From NCBI RefSeq assembly GCF_018618755.1, contig NZ_JACSMR010000005.1, positions 104,433 to 168,432 of the forward strand: DNA of 64,000 bases. The letters are read 5' to 3'. Shown one piece after another: positions 21,278 to 29,878 of this stretch (position 1 is the first letter of the stretch; each line of letters starts with the position of its first letter). Origin of the DNA: Exiguobacterium sp. s193. GTDB lineage: Bacteria; Bacillota; Bacilli; Exiguobacteriales; Exiguobacteriaceae. A model generated the notes under the pieces. It did not search any database. It worked only from the letters and a program-made list of their open reading frames with translations, and was not told the origin of the DNA. The position numbers and the translations under genes are program-made.

Positions 21278-21334
21278 AAAAAAGGAACACGAACCACTTC
21301 CACACGAAAGTGGATTGAAGCATACGTGTTCCTT
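21278..21334 (-). terminator. branched terminator after tsf
   Basis: Outer minus-strand stem AAGGAACACG/CGTGTTCCTT encloses an inner CCACTT/AAGTGG hairpin, then six T residues (21283-21278). A second small perfect hairpin (ATCAGG/CCTGAT, 21343-21358) lies between it and the tsf stop codon. Confidence 0.9.
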
Positions 21335-21360
21335 CTCTTGTCATCAGGAAATCCTGATTC

Positions 21361-22242
21361 TTATTTTTTAAGTTGGTTCATAACTTCTTCAGCGAAGTTT
21401 TCTTCACGTTTTTCCATACCTTCTCCAACTTCGAAGCGTACGAATGAAACGATTTTTCCGCCTTTAGATTCTACGTATTTACCAACTTTGAAATCTGGAT
21501 CTTTAACGAATGTTTGGTCAACGAGGCAAATTTCCTCGAAGTACTTGTTCATACGTCCAGCGATCATTTTTTCAACGATGTTGGCTGGTTTGCCTTCGTT
21601 GATTGCTTGCTCTGTAAGAACTTTTTCTTCACGTGCTTTTTCTTCTTCTGTGACAGAAGAACGGTCCACGTAAAGTGGGCGCGCTGCCGCGATGTGCATC
21701 GCAACATCTTTCGCGACTGCTTCGTCTGTTGTGCCTTCGATGACGACAACAGAACCGATCCGTCCACCCATGTGGAGGTAAGAGCCGAATGCCGCGTTAT
21801 CTTCTTTAGTGAAGAGTGCTACACGGCGGAGTGAAATTTTCTCTCCGATTGTAGAAGCTTCTTCAGAAATGTATGTGTCGATTGTTTTACCCGCTTCGTA
21901 TTCAGAAGCAAGTGCTGCTTCAGCCGTTTCAGAACCGTTACGGAGAACTGCATCCGCGATGTTTTGAACGAGTGATTGGAAACGTTCGTTTTTCGCAACG
22001 AAGTCAGTTTCTGAGTTGATTTCGACGAGTGCTGCTTTGTTTCCGTCAACTGCGACTGCTGTCAAACCTTCTGCTGCGATACGATCGCCTTTTGCTGCTG
22101 CTTTCGCGATTCCTTTTTCACGCAAGAAATCAACGGCTGCATTCATATCCCCATCAGTTTCAACGAGTGCTTTTTTGCAGTCGAGCATACCTGCACCTGT
22201 TTTTTCACGAAGTTCTTTTACCATTGCTGCTGTAATAGCCAT
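21361..22242 (-). CDS. tsf: elongation factor Ts
   Basis: Guanine-nucleotide exchange factor for EF-Tu; 293 residues. The UBA-like N-terminus carries [12 protein letters not shown] at residues 15-26, followed by the [10 protein letters not shown] core segment and the usual C-terminal helices. AAGGAGG precedes the start. It follows rpsB, as in nearly all bacteria, but a strong terminator stands between the two and no promoter fits in the 30 bases after it, so EF-Ts output should be a set fraction of S2 transcription. Confidence 0.98.
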   Translation of the reverse strand: MAITAAMVKELREKTGAGMLDCKKALVETDGDMNAAVDFLREKGIAKAAAKGDRIAAEGLTAVAVDGNKAALVEINSETDFVAKNERFQSLVQNIADAVLRNGSETAEAALASEYEAGKTIDTYISEEASTIGEKISLRRVALFTKEDNAAFGSYLHMGGRIGSVVVIEGTTDEAVAKDVAMHIAAARPLYVDRSSVTEEEKAREEKVLTEQAINEGKPANIVEKMIAGRMNKYFEEICLVDQTFVKDPDFKVGKYVESKGGKIVSFVRFEVGEGMEKREENFAEEVMNQLKK

Positions 22243-22274
22243 TCGATATTCCTCCTTATAACGTCCTTATTTTC

Positions 22275-22313
22275 AAAAAAAAGGTGATAAAAGGTCAATT
22301 CCCTTTATCACCT
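22275..22313 (-). terminator. terminator between rpsB and tsf
   Basis: Minus-strand stem AGGTGATAAAGG against CCTTTTATCACCT around a short loop, followed by a run of T residues (22282-22275). Confidence 0.92.
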
Positions 22314-22324
22314 GGCATCACGAA

Positions 22325-23059
22325 TTACTCAGCGTCTGCTACTACTTCTTCAGTAGTTTCAGGTGCTACGTTATCTTCGCCTTGTTTAACTTCGAGGATT
22401 GCGTCAGCCATTTTACCAGTGAGCAATTTGACTGCACGGATCGCATCGTCGTTCGCTGGGATGACGTAGTCGATTTCGTCTGGATCACAGTTAGTATCAA
22501 CGATCGCAACGATTGGGATGTTGAGTTTGTGTGCTTCTGCAATCGCGATACGCTCTTTGCGTGGGTCAACGATGAAGAGTGCATCTGGAACGCCTGGCAT
22601 ATCTTTGATACCGCCGAGGAATTTCTCAAGACGAGTCATTTCTTTTTTAAGAATGATAACTTCTTTTTTAGGAAGAACTTCGAACGTACCGTTCTCTTCC
22701 ATTTTTTCGAGTTGTTTCAAACGGTTGATCCGTTTTTTGATTGTAGAGAAGTTCGTGAGTGTTCCACCCAACCAACGTTCGTTGATGAAGTATTGACCCG
22801 CACGGATCGCTTCTTCTTTCACAGTGTCTTGAGCTTGTTTTTTCGTACCAACGAAAAGAACGTTTCCGCCTTCAGACGCTACTTCACGGATGAAGTTGTA
22901 AGCCTCGTCTACTTTTTTGACCGTTTTTTGTAGGTCAATGATGTAGATTCCGTTACGTTCTGTGAAGATGTATTTTGCCATTTTAGGGTTCCAACGGCGT
23001 GTTTGGTGACCGAAGTGTACACCAGCTTCTAACAATTGTTTCATCGAGATTACTGCCAT
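22325..23059 (-). CDS. rpsB: 30S ribosomal protein S2
   Basis: Late-assembling small-subunit protein, 244 residues. The family start [19 protein letters not shown] and the segment [16 protein letters not shown] are intact, and the C-terminus is acidic. AGGAGG precedes the ATG at 23059. It has its own promoter at 23174-23202 and an untranslated leader of about 107 bases. Confidence 0.98.
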   Translation of the reverse strand: MAVISMKQLLEAGVHFGHQTRRWNPKMAKYIFTERNGIYIIDLQKTVKKVDEAYNFIREVASEGGNVLFVGTKKQAQDTVKEEAIRAGQYFINERWLGGTLTNFSTIKKRINRLKQLEKMEENGTFEVLPKKEVIILKKEMTRLEKFLGGIKDMPGVPDALFIVDPRKERIAIAEAHKLNIPIVAIVDTNCDPDEIDYVIPANDDAIRAVKLLTGKMADAILEVKQGEDNVAPETTEEVVADAE

Positions 23060-23173
23060 GATGAATTCCTCCTTTTGGGTTTTGGATGTCCTCCGCGATG
23101 ATCGTTGTCCCAGCTAACCTATTAAAGGCACCGCAGCCGGCGATACATGCGTGCGTAATTAACACCGTAGACT
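23060..23173 (-). promoter_or_regulatory. rpsB untranslated leader
   Basis: About 107 bases lie between the predicted start of transcription and the S2 start codon, long for a simple leader. A small hairpin CCG-GCTG-CGG is visible near the middle. S2 autoregulates rpsB-tsf in enterobacteria; whether this unrelated leader does the same is unknown. Confidence 0.35.
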
Positions 23174-23202
23174 AATATAGCATAAAGTTTAGCGCCGGGC
23201 AA
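23174..23202 (-). promoter_or_regulatory. extended -10 promoter for rpsB-tsf
   Basis: Minus strand TTGCCC (23202-23197), 17-base spacer, TATATT (23179-23174) preceded by TGC. It overlaps the end of the swrB-like gene. No terminator is visible between that gene and rpsB. Confidence 0.65.
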
Positions 23203-23644
23203 CCTTCGTTTTCTGAGAAAGTTTTGCAATCAACGCCACCTCGCCCGTCCCCCGATTTAATGAACGTGCGAGTTGGTCGATATCGGCCCCTGTTGCAAGT
23301 TGATCTTTTACATCCGTTAGAGCAGGCTGGTCGTCTAGATTGACTTCCGGTTCCCCGAAGTGCGGAAGCTCCGTTGTATCAGGCGGAACAATCATTTCAT
23401 ACGATTCATCGGCAGAGGCAGAGGCAGACTGTTCGACTGTCTTCTGTTCTTCTCCACCCGTTAAGTGTTCTTCTCCACCCGTTAAGCCGTTCACCTGCTC
23501 CATGAAACGAAGTAATATTTCTTCTGTTTCTCGTTTTTCACGTTCTAGTACGTTCACGCGGTCTTTTAATGAGGCTTGTTGTTTAAATAAAAGTAAGAGT
23601 GCATAGCATATGACTGCTGCAAGAAAAATATAAAAAAGTGTCAT
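23189..23644 (-). CDS. swrB: SwrB/YlxL-like membrane-anchored protein, end of the flagellar operon
   Basis: 151 residues. It has an N-terminal membrane segment (LFYIFLAAVICYALLLLF), then a coiled-coil stretch rich in Lys/Glu, an acidic low-complexity linker with a perfect 21-bp tandem repeat (LTGGEEH then LTGGEEQ), and a C-terminal helix-turn-helix-like part (DIDQLARSLNRGTGEVALIA). Position after sigD matches B. subtilis swrB, whose product activates the flagellar export machinery. The ATG at 23644 is preferred because AAAGGA lies 7 bases upstream; a GTG at 23659 overlaps that signal. Function is by position and shape only. Confidence 0.75.
   Translation of the reverse strand: MTLFYIFLAAVICYALLLLFKQQASLKDRVNVLEREKRETEEILLRFMEQVNGLTGGEEHLTGGEEQKTVEQSASASADESYEMIVPPDTTELPHFGEPEVNLDDQPALTDVKDQLATGADIDQLARSLNRGTGEVALIAKLSQKTKVARR
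23445..23486. repeat. perfect 21-bp tandem duplication inside the swrB-like gene
   Basis: Two identical 21-base copies (23445-23465 and 23466-23486) encode two seven-residue units in the acidic linker. The unit keeps frame, so copy number could vary without breaking the protein. Confidence 0.95.
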
Positions 23645-23655
23645 TACCGTTCCTT

Positions 23656-24429
23656 TCACATTGCGACACGATCAGACAGATAAGCACTTCCAAGCGCATG
23701 TTTCAGCTTCCGTAACGCTTTCGAGTGAATTTGAGAAATACGAGATGTCGATAACCCTAACACTTCCCCAATTTCTGTCAATGTCAATTCTTCAAAATAG
23801 AAGAGGGAAACGACGTACTGCTCTTTTTCCGACAGTTGTTCGACTTCTTCCGCAAGTTTTGAAATCAACTCGCGCATCAATAACGTATCTTCAGGTGTCG
23901 CTGCTTCCGGATCTAAGTATGACACTGCCATCGCTTTACCTTCGTCCTGGAGTGTGACAGCTTCATCGATGGACAGTACGTTCGCAAAATAACTTTCTGC
24001 GAGCGCCGTCTTGACTTCATCCGGACTCATTTCGACAATCGAAGAGACCTCTTCAAGCGTCGGTGTCCGCTGTAGGCTTTGTTCAAGAATTTCGACTGCC
24101 GCCTCAACACGTTTTGACTTTTCACGTAGCGAACGGGGTAACCAGTCAATCTTTCTTAACCCGTCTAAAATCGCGCCCCGGATCCGAAATGCTGCATACG
24201 TATCGAATTTATTGTTATGATTTTGATCGAATTTTTGAAGCGCATCGTATAGTCCCATCATGCCTAGACTTTTTAACTCATCACGATCGACACTTTTCGG
24301 AAGTGTCGCACTGAGTCGTTGAACGTGGTATTGAACTAGAGGTTCATAATTCAGAAGTAATTGGTCAGCTACCGCTATATCGCGTGTCGCTAGCCATTTA
24401 TCCCAAAGTTGTTGTAATTCCTCACGCAT
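23656..24429 (-). CDS. sigD: flagellar sigma factor SigD (sigma-28)
   Basis: Alternative sigma factor for flagellin, motility and autolysin genes; 257 residues. Region 2 includes SVDRDELKSLGMMGLYDALQ and NKFDTYAAFRIRGAILDGLR, a near-perfect FliA/SigD signature. Region 4 ends in LTLTEIGEVLGLSTSRISQI. The ATG at 24429 follows GAGGAGG by seven bases; an open frame extends far upstream but overlaps cheD. Lies at the end of the fla/che run as in B. subtilis; FlgM is not encoded here. Confidence 0.98.
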   Translation of the reverse strand: MREELQQLWDKWLATRDIAVADQLLLNYEPLVQYHVQRLSATLPKSVDRDELKSLGMMGLYDALQKFDQNHNNKFDTYAAFRIRGAILDGLRKIDWLPRSLREKSKRVEAAVEILEQSLQRTPTLEEVSSIVEMSPDEVKTALAESYFANVLSIDEAVTLQDEGKAMAVSYLDPEAATPEDTLLMRELISKLAEEVEQLSEKEQYVVSLFYFEELTLTEIGEVLGLSTSRISQIHSKALRKLKHALGSAYLSDRVAM

Positions 24430-24442
24430 GACCATTCCTCCT

Positions 24443-24925
24443 CTAAATTTCCAGCGTTCCGACGTTGACGGTCCGAATGACGAGCCGACCAGAATCTGAA
24501 TGGAATTCGATCGTCCGACCGTTCGTTCCACCGACATCTTCCGCGACGAGTGGGATTTTCGCTTGTTGTAACGCTGTTTTCACAGCAGCGATGTTGCGTT
24601 CACCGATTCGCATGGATTCATGTTCATATTTAAATTGAAACATCTGAGCCCCACCGGCAATCTTCGCGCGTAACCGAACCGCGCCACCTTGACGCAACCT
24701 TCTAACAAGTTCTGTCACGGCAGTATCCGCAAATTTCCCGACTTCAACGGTGATATTGCGACTGATTGCCGAATCTGGCAACATGACATGTGCCATGCTT
24801 GATAGACCACGTTCTTGATCGTAAATGATGACACCGACACACGAACCTAAACCGGCAGTTCGTAAGACGACGGGTTTGCGACTGACAGCATATTCTGCGA
24901 TTCCGATACGAATGACTTCATCCAT
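24443..24925 (-). CDS. cheD: chemoreceptor deamidase CheD
   Basis: Deamidates receptor glutamines and binds CheC; 160 residues. The catalytic Cys lies in GLGSCVGVIIYD and the His in SSMAHVMLPDS, giving the expected Cys-His pair, with RAKIAGGAQMFQF following. The start ATG at 24925 lies inside the last codons of cheC (8-base overlap), implying coupled translation of the two partner proteins. Confidence 0.96.
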   Translation of the reverse strand: MDEVIRIGIAEYAVSRKPVVLRTAGLGSCVGVIIYDQERGLSSMAHVMLPDSAISRNITVEVGKFADTAVTELVRRLRQGGAVRLRAKIAGGAQMFQFKYEHESMRIGERNIAAVKTALQQAKIPLVAEDVGGTNGRTIEFHSDSGRLVIRTVNVGTLEI

Positions 24926-25526
24926 CAACATCCACACCCAGTCGGTTGAACACTGTCGCGAAGGCATCCGCTTCCGGTAATAACAATAAATGTCCATTCA
25001 AATCATTGCCAAGACTCGATAACCGTGTATCGATGTATACTGCCATGTTACCAAATTTTGTCGACTCAAGTAAGGCTACTTCCAAAATTGCTCCAACCAT
25101 ATCAAAAGCGGATGCCGGAACCGTGACGTGAACCGATAAATCTAGCCAGTCGGAAATCGAGCGAGCGTATGCCCCAATTAAGATATTCCCAATTTCCTCC
25201 CAAGCTGAAACGCCCATTTGATGTTGATCAGAGAAAAAGTGGAACGGTTGATGCATTAACTGCGAAATTAATTTCTCTGCGTCTGGTAACGGCATTAAAA
25301 AAAGGAGCGATGCTTTGATGTCACCAGTAAAGCGAAGTAAGGCACCTGCCGTATACGCTTCTGCGCCACCAACCCGATCGATGATGGTTGAAAACGGTTG
25401 AAGATCTGCTGATGGTACTTCGATGTCAACGGGTTGTCCAAGCAGTGTCGATAATGCCGTTGCGGCGTGCGCCGCACCAATGTTTCCGATTTCCTTGAAC
25501 ACGTCCTGCTCCATTCGATTAAGCAT
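24918..25526 (-). CDS. cheC: CheY-P phosphatase CheC
   Basis: 202 residues. Both phosphatase sites are intact: EIGNIGAAHAATALS with conserved Glu and Asn in the first helix and EEIGNILIGAYARSIS in the second. The start at 25526 (MLNRMEQD) has GAGGGAA upstream and overlaps the cheW stop by 8 bases. CheC is activated by CheD and takes part in adaptation in Bacillales. Confidence 0.96.
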   Translation of the reverse strand: MLNRMEQDVFKEIGNIGAAHAATALSTLLGQPVDIEVPSADLQPFSTIIDRVGGAEAYTAGALLRFTGDIKASLLFLMPLPDAEKLISQLMHQPFHFFSDQHQMGVSAWEEIGNILIGAYARSISDWLDLSVHVTVPASAFDMVGAILEVALLESTKFGNMAVYIDTRLSSLGNDLNGHLLLLPEADAFATVFNRLGVDVDG

Positions 25527-25947
25527 GAACGATTCCCTCAAATAACCGATTTGGTTCAAGTAGCGAGAAGAGCTGGTCTTCCCCTTTTGCGATTGCTGTC
25601 AGGTACGTCGTCTCTTCTTGTTTTTGATCCGTCAATGGTTCAATCCGGACGTCCATCGCTTCAACGACTTCATTCGCACGGTCAACGATGAAACCAGCAT
25701 CCCCGTGTTCGAGAGTCGCGATGATGATTCGTGTTTCCTCAGTTCCTTCGATTTCTTCAAAACCGAGACGTGTCCGTAAATCGATGACGGGTGTCACGAC
25801 TCCCCGAAGGTTAATGACACCTTTGACGTAAGCGGCTGCATTCGGAATCCGTGTGATCGGAATCACACGTTCAATGGAGCGGACGGATTGTACATCAATC
25901 CCATACGCATTTTGTTCTAATTGAAAAACGACCCATTTTTGTTCCAT
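25519..25947 (-). CDS. cheW: chemotaxis coupling protein CheW
   Basis: 142-residue SH3-like adaptor linking receptors to CheA. Typical segments are VVFQLEQNAYGIDVQSVRSI, IPNAAAYVKGVINLRGVVTP and VIDLRTRLG. Eleven bases after cheA, overlapping cheC. Confidence 0.97.
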   Translation of the reverse strand: MEQKWVVFQLEQNAYGIDVQSVRSIERVIPITRIPNAAAYVKGVINLRGVVTPVIDLRTRLGFEEIEGTEETRIIIATLEHGDAGFIVDRANEVVEAMDVRIEPLTDQKQEETTYLTAIAKGEDQLFSLLEPNRLFEGIVHA

Positions 25948-25958
25948 TATTTATTCCC

Positions 25959-27956
25959 TCACTTTCGTAACAACGCATTGCTATCAATAATTAAGGCAAC
26001 TTGACCGTCTCCGAGAATCGTCGCACCGGAAATCGCGCGAATTCCTTCCAAGTAACTTCCGAGCGGCTTCATGACGATTTCTTGTTGACCAATTAATTCA
26101 GAGACAATCAATCCTGCTAACTTCTCGCCACTCCGAACGACGACGACAGAATAGGCTTCTGATTCAATTTGCGGGAGACCATAGACTTCGTTCAATGAGA
26201 TTAACGGGACGAGTTGACCGCGGAAATCGAATACTTTTTCCCGGTGCGCTTGTAAGATGGCATCTTGTCGGAGCGATGTCGTTTCGATGATGGCCGTCAA
26301 TGGAATCGCATATGTTTCTTGTCCGAGTTCGACGAGCATCGCCGAAATGATTGAAAGCGTGAGCGGAAGACTGATTCTAAAAATCGTTCCTTCCCCACGA
26401 CGTGTCTCGACGAATACTTCACCCCCGAGGGACTCAATCTTCGATTTGACGACGTCAAGCCCAACTCCCCGGCCTGATAAATCCGTCACTGTCTCCGCCG
26501 TCGAGAAACCTGGCGCAAATAAGAGCATCGATGCTTCCTCTGGTGTCAGTACAGCTGCTTCTTCTTCCGTCAAGAGTTCTTTTTCGATCGCAATCCGTGT
26601 GACGCGTTCATGATTGATTCCTGCCCCGTCATCCTCGATTTCGATGAAAACACGGTTTCCGGAATGATACGCCCGTAGTGATAGGTTTCCTTCGACCGGT
26701 TTACCGGCTAAAATCCGATCTGCTTTACTTTCGATTCCATGATCGACAGCATTGCGAATCAAGTGAACGAGCGGATCGCCGATTTCATCGATGACGGTCC
26801 GGTCAAGTTCCGTCTCAGCCCCCGTGATATGCAATTTAATATTTTTACCGACATCTTTTGAAACCGAACGGACCATCCGTGGGAAACGGTTGAAGACTTG
26901 TTCGATCGGCATCATCCGGAGTGTCAGGACAAGTGATTGTAATTCGTTTGTTCCACGCTTAATCCGTTCAACTGTTTCCGTCAGCTCGGACGAACCGACT
27001 TCTGCCGCGATCCGCTCCAAGCGACCACGGTCAATGATGAATTCTTCGAATAGATTCATCAGACGGTCGATTCGTTCCAAATTCACACGGATTGTTTTAG
27101 CGGCGACTGGTACGTTCGCATCTGTCGTTTCATTTGCCGCAGTTGCCGGTTGCTTCGTTTCGACAGGTGTTTCCTCGAGCGTCGATGTGGCGACTTCTGC
27201 TTCAATCGTCGTTTCGAATGGTTGAATCGAGACGTTCGCCACTTCGGAAACAGACCGAATGCCTTCTGACACTTCTTGCTCAGACTTCATCGTCACGAAC
27301 AACACATCGAAACTTGTCTCAAATTGCTCTTGCTCCAGCTCGTCCGATGTCGGGTTCGAAAGAATGACATCGCCAAGACTTTGCAAACGATCAAATACCA
27401 TGTACACGCGAGCTGCTTTTAAGATGACATCTGCTGAAAGTTCGACCGTGATGACATAAGCATGGTAACCGGAAGCAATCGATTGTTTGACGACGGATTC
27501 CGAATAGACATCACACTCGAAGTTACGTTGTGTCGGCACGTCCTTTGTTTCAGTTTCCGTTTGTACATCCGTGTCGTCCGCTTGAATGAATCGTTTGAGA
27601 CGGACGACGGTATCTGCAACATCGAGTTTACCTTTTCCGCCTTGACTAATATCTTCGACCATCGTTTCGAGTTGTTCCGCCGCGATGAATAAGACGTCAA
27701 TCAATTCCGGTGTCGCAGGTTGCGTTTTCGAGCGGACTAAATCGAGTGCACTTTCCATTTCATGCGTCAAATCTGCAATCGCGTCATACCCCATCGTCCC
27801 CGCCATCCCTTTTAACGTATGGGCAGAGCGGAAAATTTGATCGATGACGGCTTCATCATCGAGACGCTGTTCAAAAATCAGTAGACTTGAGTTGATCGCT
27901 TGCAAATGTTCAATCGATTCGTCAAGGAACAACCCTAAATATTCATTTAAATCCAT
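25959..27956 (-). CDS. cheA: chemotaxis histidine kinase CheA
   Basis: 665 residues. The P1 phosphotransfer domain carries the phosphorylated histidine at residue 46 (SAHTLKGMAG). Next come the CheY-binding region, a dimerisation helix pair, the ATPase domain (N box HLIRNAVDHGIES, G box GRGVGLDVVKSKIES) and a C-terminal CheW-like domain. AGGAGGG precedes the start. In B. subtilis cheB lies between flhG (ylxH) and cheA; here flhG and cheA are 21 bases apart and cheB is missing. Confidence 0.98.
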   Translation of the reverse strand: MDLNEYLGLFLDESIEHLQAINSSLLIFEQRLDDEAVIDQIFRSAHTLKGMAGTMGYDAIADLTHEMESALDLVRSKTQPATPELIDVLFIAAEQLETMVEDISQGGKGKLDVADTVVRLKRFIQADDTDVQTETETKDVPTQRNFECDVYSESVVKQSIASGYHAYVITVELSADVILKAARVYMVFDRLQSLGDVILSNPTSDELEQEQFETSFDVLFVTMKSEQEVSEGIRSVSEVANVSIQPFETTIEAEVATSTLEETPVETKQPATAANETTDANVPVAAKTIRVNLERIDRLMNLFEEFIIDRGRLERIAAEVGSSELTETVERIKRGTNELQSLVLTLRMMPIEQVFNRFPRMVRSVSKDVGKNIKLHITGAETELDRTVIDEIGDPLVHLIRNAVDHGIESKADRILAGKPVEGNLSLRAYHSGNRVFIEIEDDGAGINHERVTRIAIEKELLTEEEAAVLTPEEASMLLFAPGFSTAETVTDLSGRGVGLDVVKSKIESLGGEVFVETRRGEGTIFRISLPLTLSIISAMLVELGQETYAIPLTAIIETTSLRQDAILQAHREKVFDFRGQLVPLISLNEVYGLPQIESEAYSVVVVRSGEKLAGLIVSELIGQQEIVMKPLGSYLEGIRAISGATILGDGQVALIIDSNALLRK

Positions 27957-27977
27957 GGATGATACCCTCCTTTATGA

Positions 27978-28832
27978 TTAGCGCACACGATTGTTTCGAT
28001 TTTTTAAACGACTGACCAATCGATCTAAAAATTTCCGTTCCTGTACGCGAAGACCTGTTAATGCTGTCGTAATATGATCGAGCCGCCAACTGACATCACT
28101 TGTCCGATCAAACAGATAAAACGGTTTTTGTGCTTTGACAGCTTTGACGACTGTTGTGTCATCTGGTAGAAATCCAGCAAAACGTAACGGTTTATTCAAA
28201 AATTGTTTACTTACGAGTTCAAGGCGGTCAAATGTTTCCAGTGCCTCTTGCCCGTTCATTGCCCGGTTGACGATGACTCCAATCGGAAGCTCCGTCGCAT
28301 GATGGTGCGACAGCTTGACGAAGGCGTATCCATCCATGATGGAGGTCGGTTCAGGCGTGACGACTAACCACGCTTCATCGGCACTGCTGATGAAATCAAA
28401 CGTTTGGTGGGTCGCACCGGCGCCTAAATCGAGAATGACGAAATCATAATCGTAGAAAAAACGAAATTCTTTCATCATGAAGGCGACGTCGGCATCTGTT
28501 AAATTCGTCAACTCCGTAAAGCCACTTCCCCCGTGAATGAATTCAAGGTGTGGGGATACTGTGACGACTGCCTCCTTGAGGGACTCGCGTTGTTTGACAC
28601 AATCCATGAGCGATGTTTTCGATGATTTTCCTAACAGTACACCGACATTCGCCATCCCGATGTCGAGATCGATGATGAGGACACGCTTTTCTTGCAGGGA
28701 TAATGCAACACCTAAGTTGACTGCCACATTCGTTTTCCCGACGCCCCCTTTACCACTGACGATCGCAATCGTTTTCGTCTCTTTGACGGACACTTTCGAA
28801 CGTAATGCACGTGCTTGATCGTCTTGCATCAT
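27978..28832 (-). CDS. flhG: flagellar number regulator FlhG (MinD-like ATPase, YlxH)
   Basis: 284-residue ParA/MinD-family ATPase that works with FlhF to set flagellar number and assist C-ring assembly. The deviant Walker A SGKGGVGKT occurs near residues 26-34, with LIIDLDIGMANVG and DFVILDLGAG following. The start overlaps the flhF stop by 4 bases (ATGA), and GAGGGG precedes it; a second ATG follows immediately. The first ~20 residues match the DQARALR segment through which B. subtilis FlhG stimulates FlhF. Confidence 0.96.
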   Translation of the reverse strand: MMQDDQARALRSKVSVKETKTIAIVSGKGGVGKTNVAVNLGVALSLQEKRVLIIDLDIGMANVGVLLGKSSKTSLMDCVKQRESLKEAVVTVSPHLEFIHGGSGFTELTNLTDADVAFMMKEFRFFYDYDFVILDLGAGATHQTFDFISSADEAWLVVTPEPTSIMDGYAFVKLSHHHATELPIGVIVNRAMNGQEALETFDRLELVSKQFLNKPLRFAGFLPDDTTVVKAVKAQKPFYLFDRTSDVSWRLDHITTALTGLRVQERKFLDRLVSRLKNRNNRVR

Positions 28833-29875
28833 TGCTCCCCTCTTTCCATGAGCATTCGGGATAGGTCCGCTTTGCTTGGCCAGAGTATGTCTTCCGGAAC
28901 TTCTTGGCCAGTCGTGATGCACAAGACGGGCAACTTCGCTTCGACAGCCAAACCGTAGATCGACCAAAGCTCTGTCGTTTCATCCGCCTTCGTAAAGATG
29001 AATCCGTTCAGCGGAACATGAGTAAAACGTTGTCTGATTTGTTCTAAGTCGCGGTATTTCGCCGTAAGACTCAACACAAGAAAGACATCTGTATCAGCAA
29101 AATCATGACGCGCCGTCAGTTGGGTGACATACCCTTCATCAAGAAAATTACGACCCGCCGTATCAATCAAAACGATATCGCAATCTGCCAATTGTTGTTT
29201 CGCTTGTTCAAACTCTGACAAGTTATAGGCAATATGTAACGGCACATCGATGATTTCTGCATATGTTCGCAATTGCTCAATCGCAGAAATCCGGTATGTA
29301 TCGGTTGTAATCAATCCAACCGTCTTCCCTTCCGTCAAGCGGTAATACGCCGCGAGCTTCGCAATCGTCGTCGTTTTCCCTACGCCGGTCGGTCCAGTTA
29401 ACAGGACATATCGGGAGGTAACCGATGTCACCTGGATTTCTTGTTCCATTGCCGTCAAAAACTCCGTCTGCACTTGTGTCGGATCATTCGTCTTATAAAA
29501 CGTCGATAAGAGTAACTCATGAAGTTGTTCCGCCCGGTTGTGTAAGGCTGGTTCTTCCAAAATGGTTTCATAGGCTTGCAGTTCTTCCGGCAAGCGCCGT
29601 GAAGAAAATGAAATGACTTTCGGGACCGCCTGCGTCCGTTCGGGATTAACCCTAGAAGGACGCTCGACGACAGGACGCCGTTCTTTTTTCTTTTCTTTGC
29701 TCGGGTTTTCATCGACAGAGGCGACGAGTTCGACTTTCTTCTGTGCAAACAAACCAAACCATCCTCCGACCTTGACGTGACGTGTGTTTAAGATGATTGC
29801 CTCATCTCCAAGATCACGTTTGACAAGTTCCATCGCTTCCCCAACAGAATTCGCGATAATTTTTTTGACCATCAT
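28829..29875 (-). CDS. flhF: flagellar placement GTPase FlhF (SRP-type)
   Basis: 348 residues. An N-terminal basic domain is followed by N and G domains of the SRP GTPase family: GPTGVGKT at 161-168, DTYRISAIEQLRTYAEI, LIDTAGRN and a TKADETT specificity motif. It marks flagellar assembly sites in the membrane. Two adjacent ATG codons (29875, 29872) are possible starts; SD is GGGGTGA in the end of flhA. Confidence 0.97.
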   Translation of the reverse strand: MMVKKIIANSVGEAMELVKRDLGDEAIILNTRHVKVGGWFGLFAQKKVELVASVDENPSKEKKKERRPVVERPSRVNPERTQAVPKVISFSSRRLPEELQAYETILEEPALHNRAEQLHELLLSTFYKTNDPTQVQTEFLTAMEQEIQVTSVTSRYVLLTGPTGVGKTTTIAKLAAYYRLTEGKTVGLITTDTYRISAIEQLRTYAEIIDVPLHIAYNLSEFEQAKQQLADCDIVLIDTAGRNFLDEGYVTQLTARHDFADTDVFLVLSLTAKYRDLEQIRQRFTHVPLNGFIFTKADETTELWSIYGLAVEAKLPVLCITTGQEVPEDILWPSKADLSRMLMERGEQ

Positions 29876-29878
29876 CTG

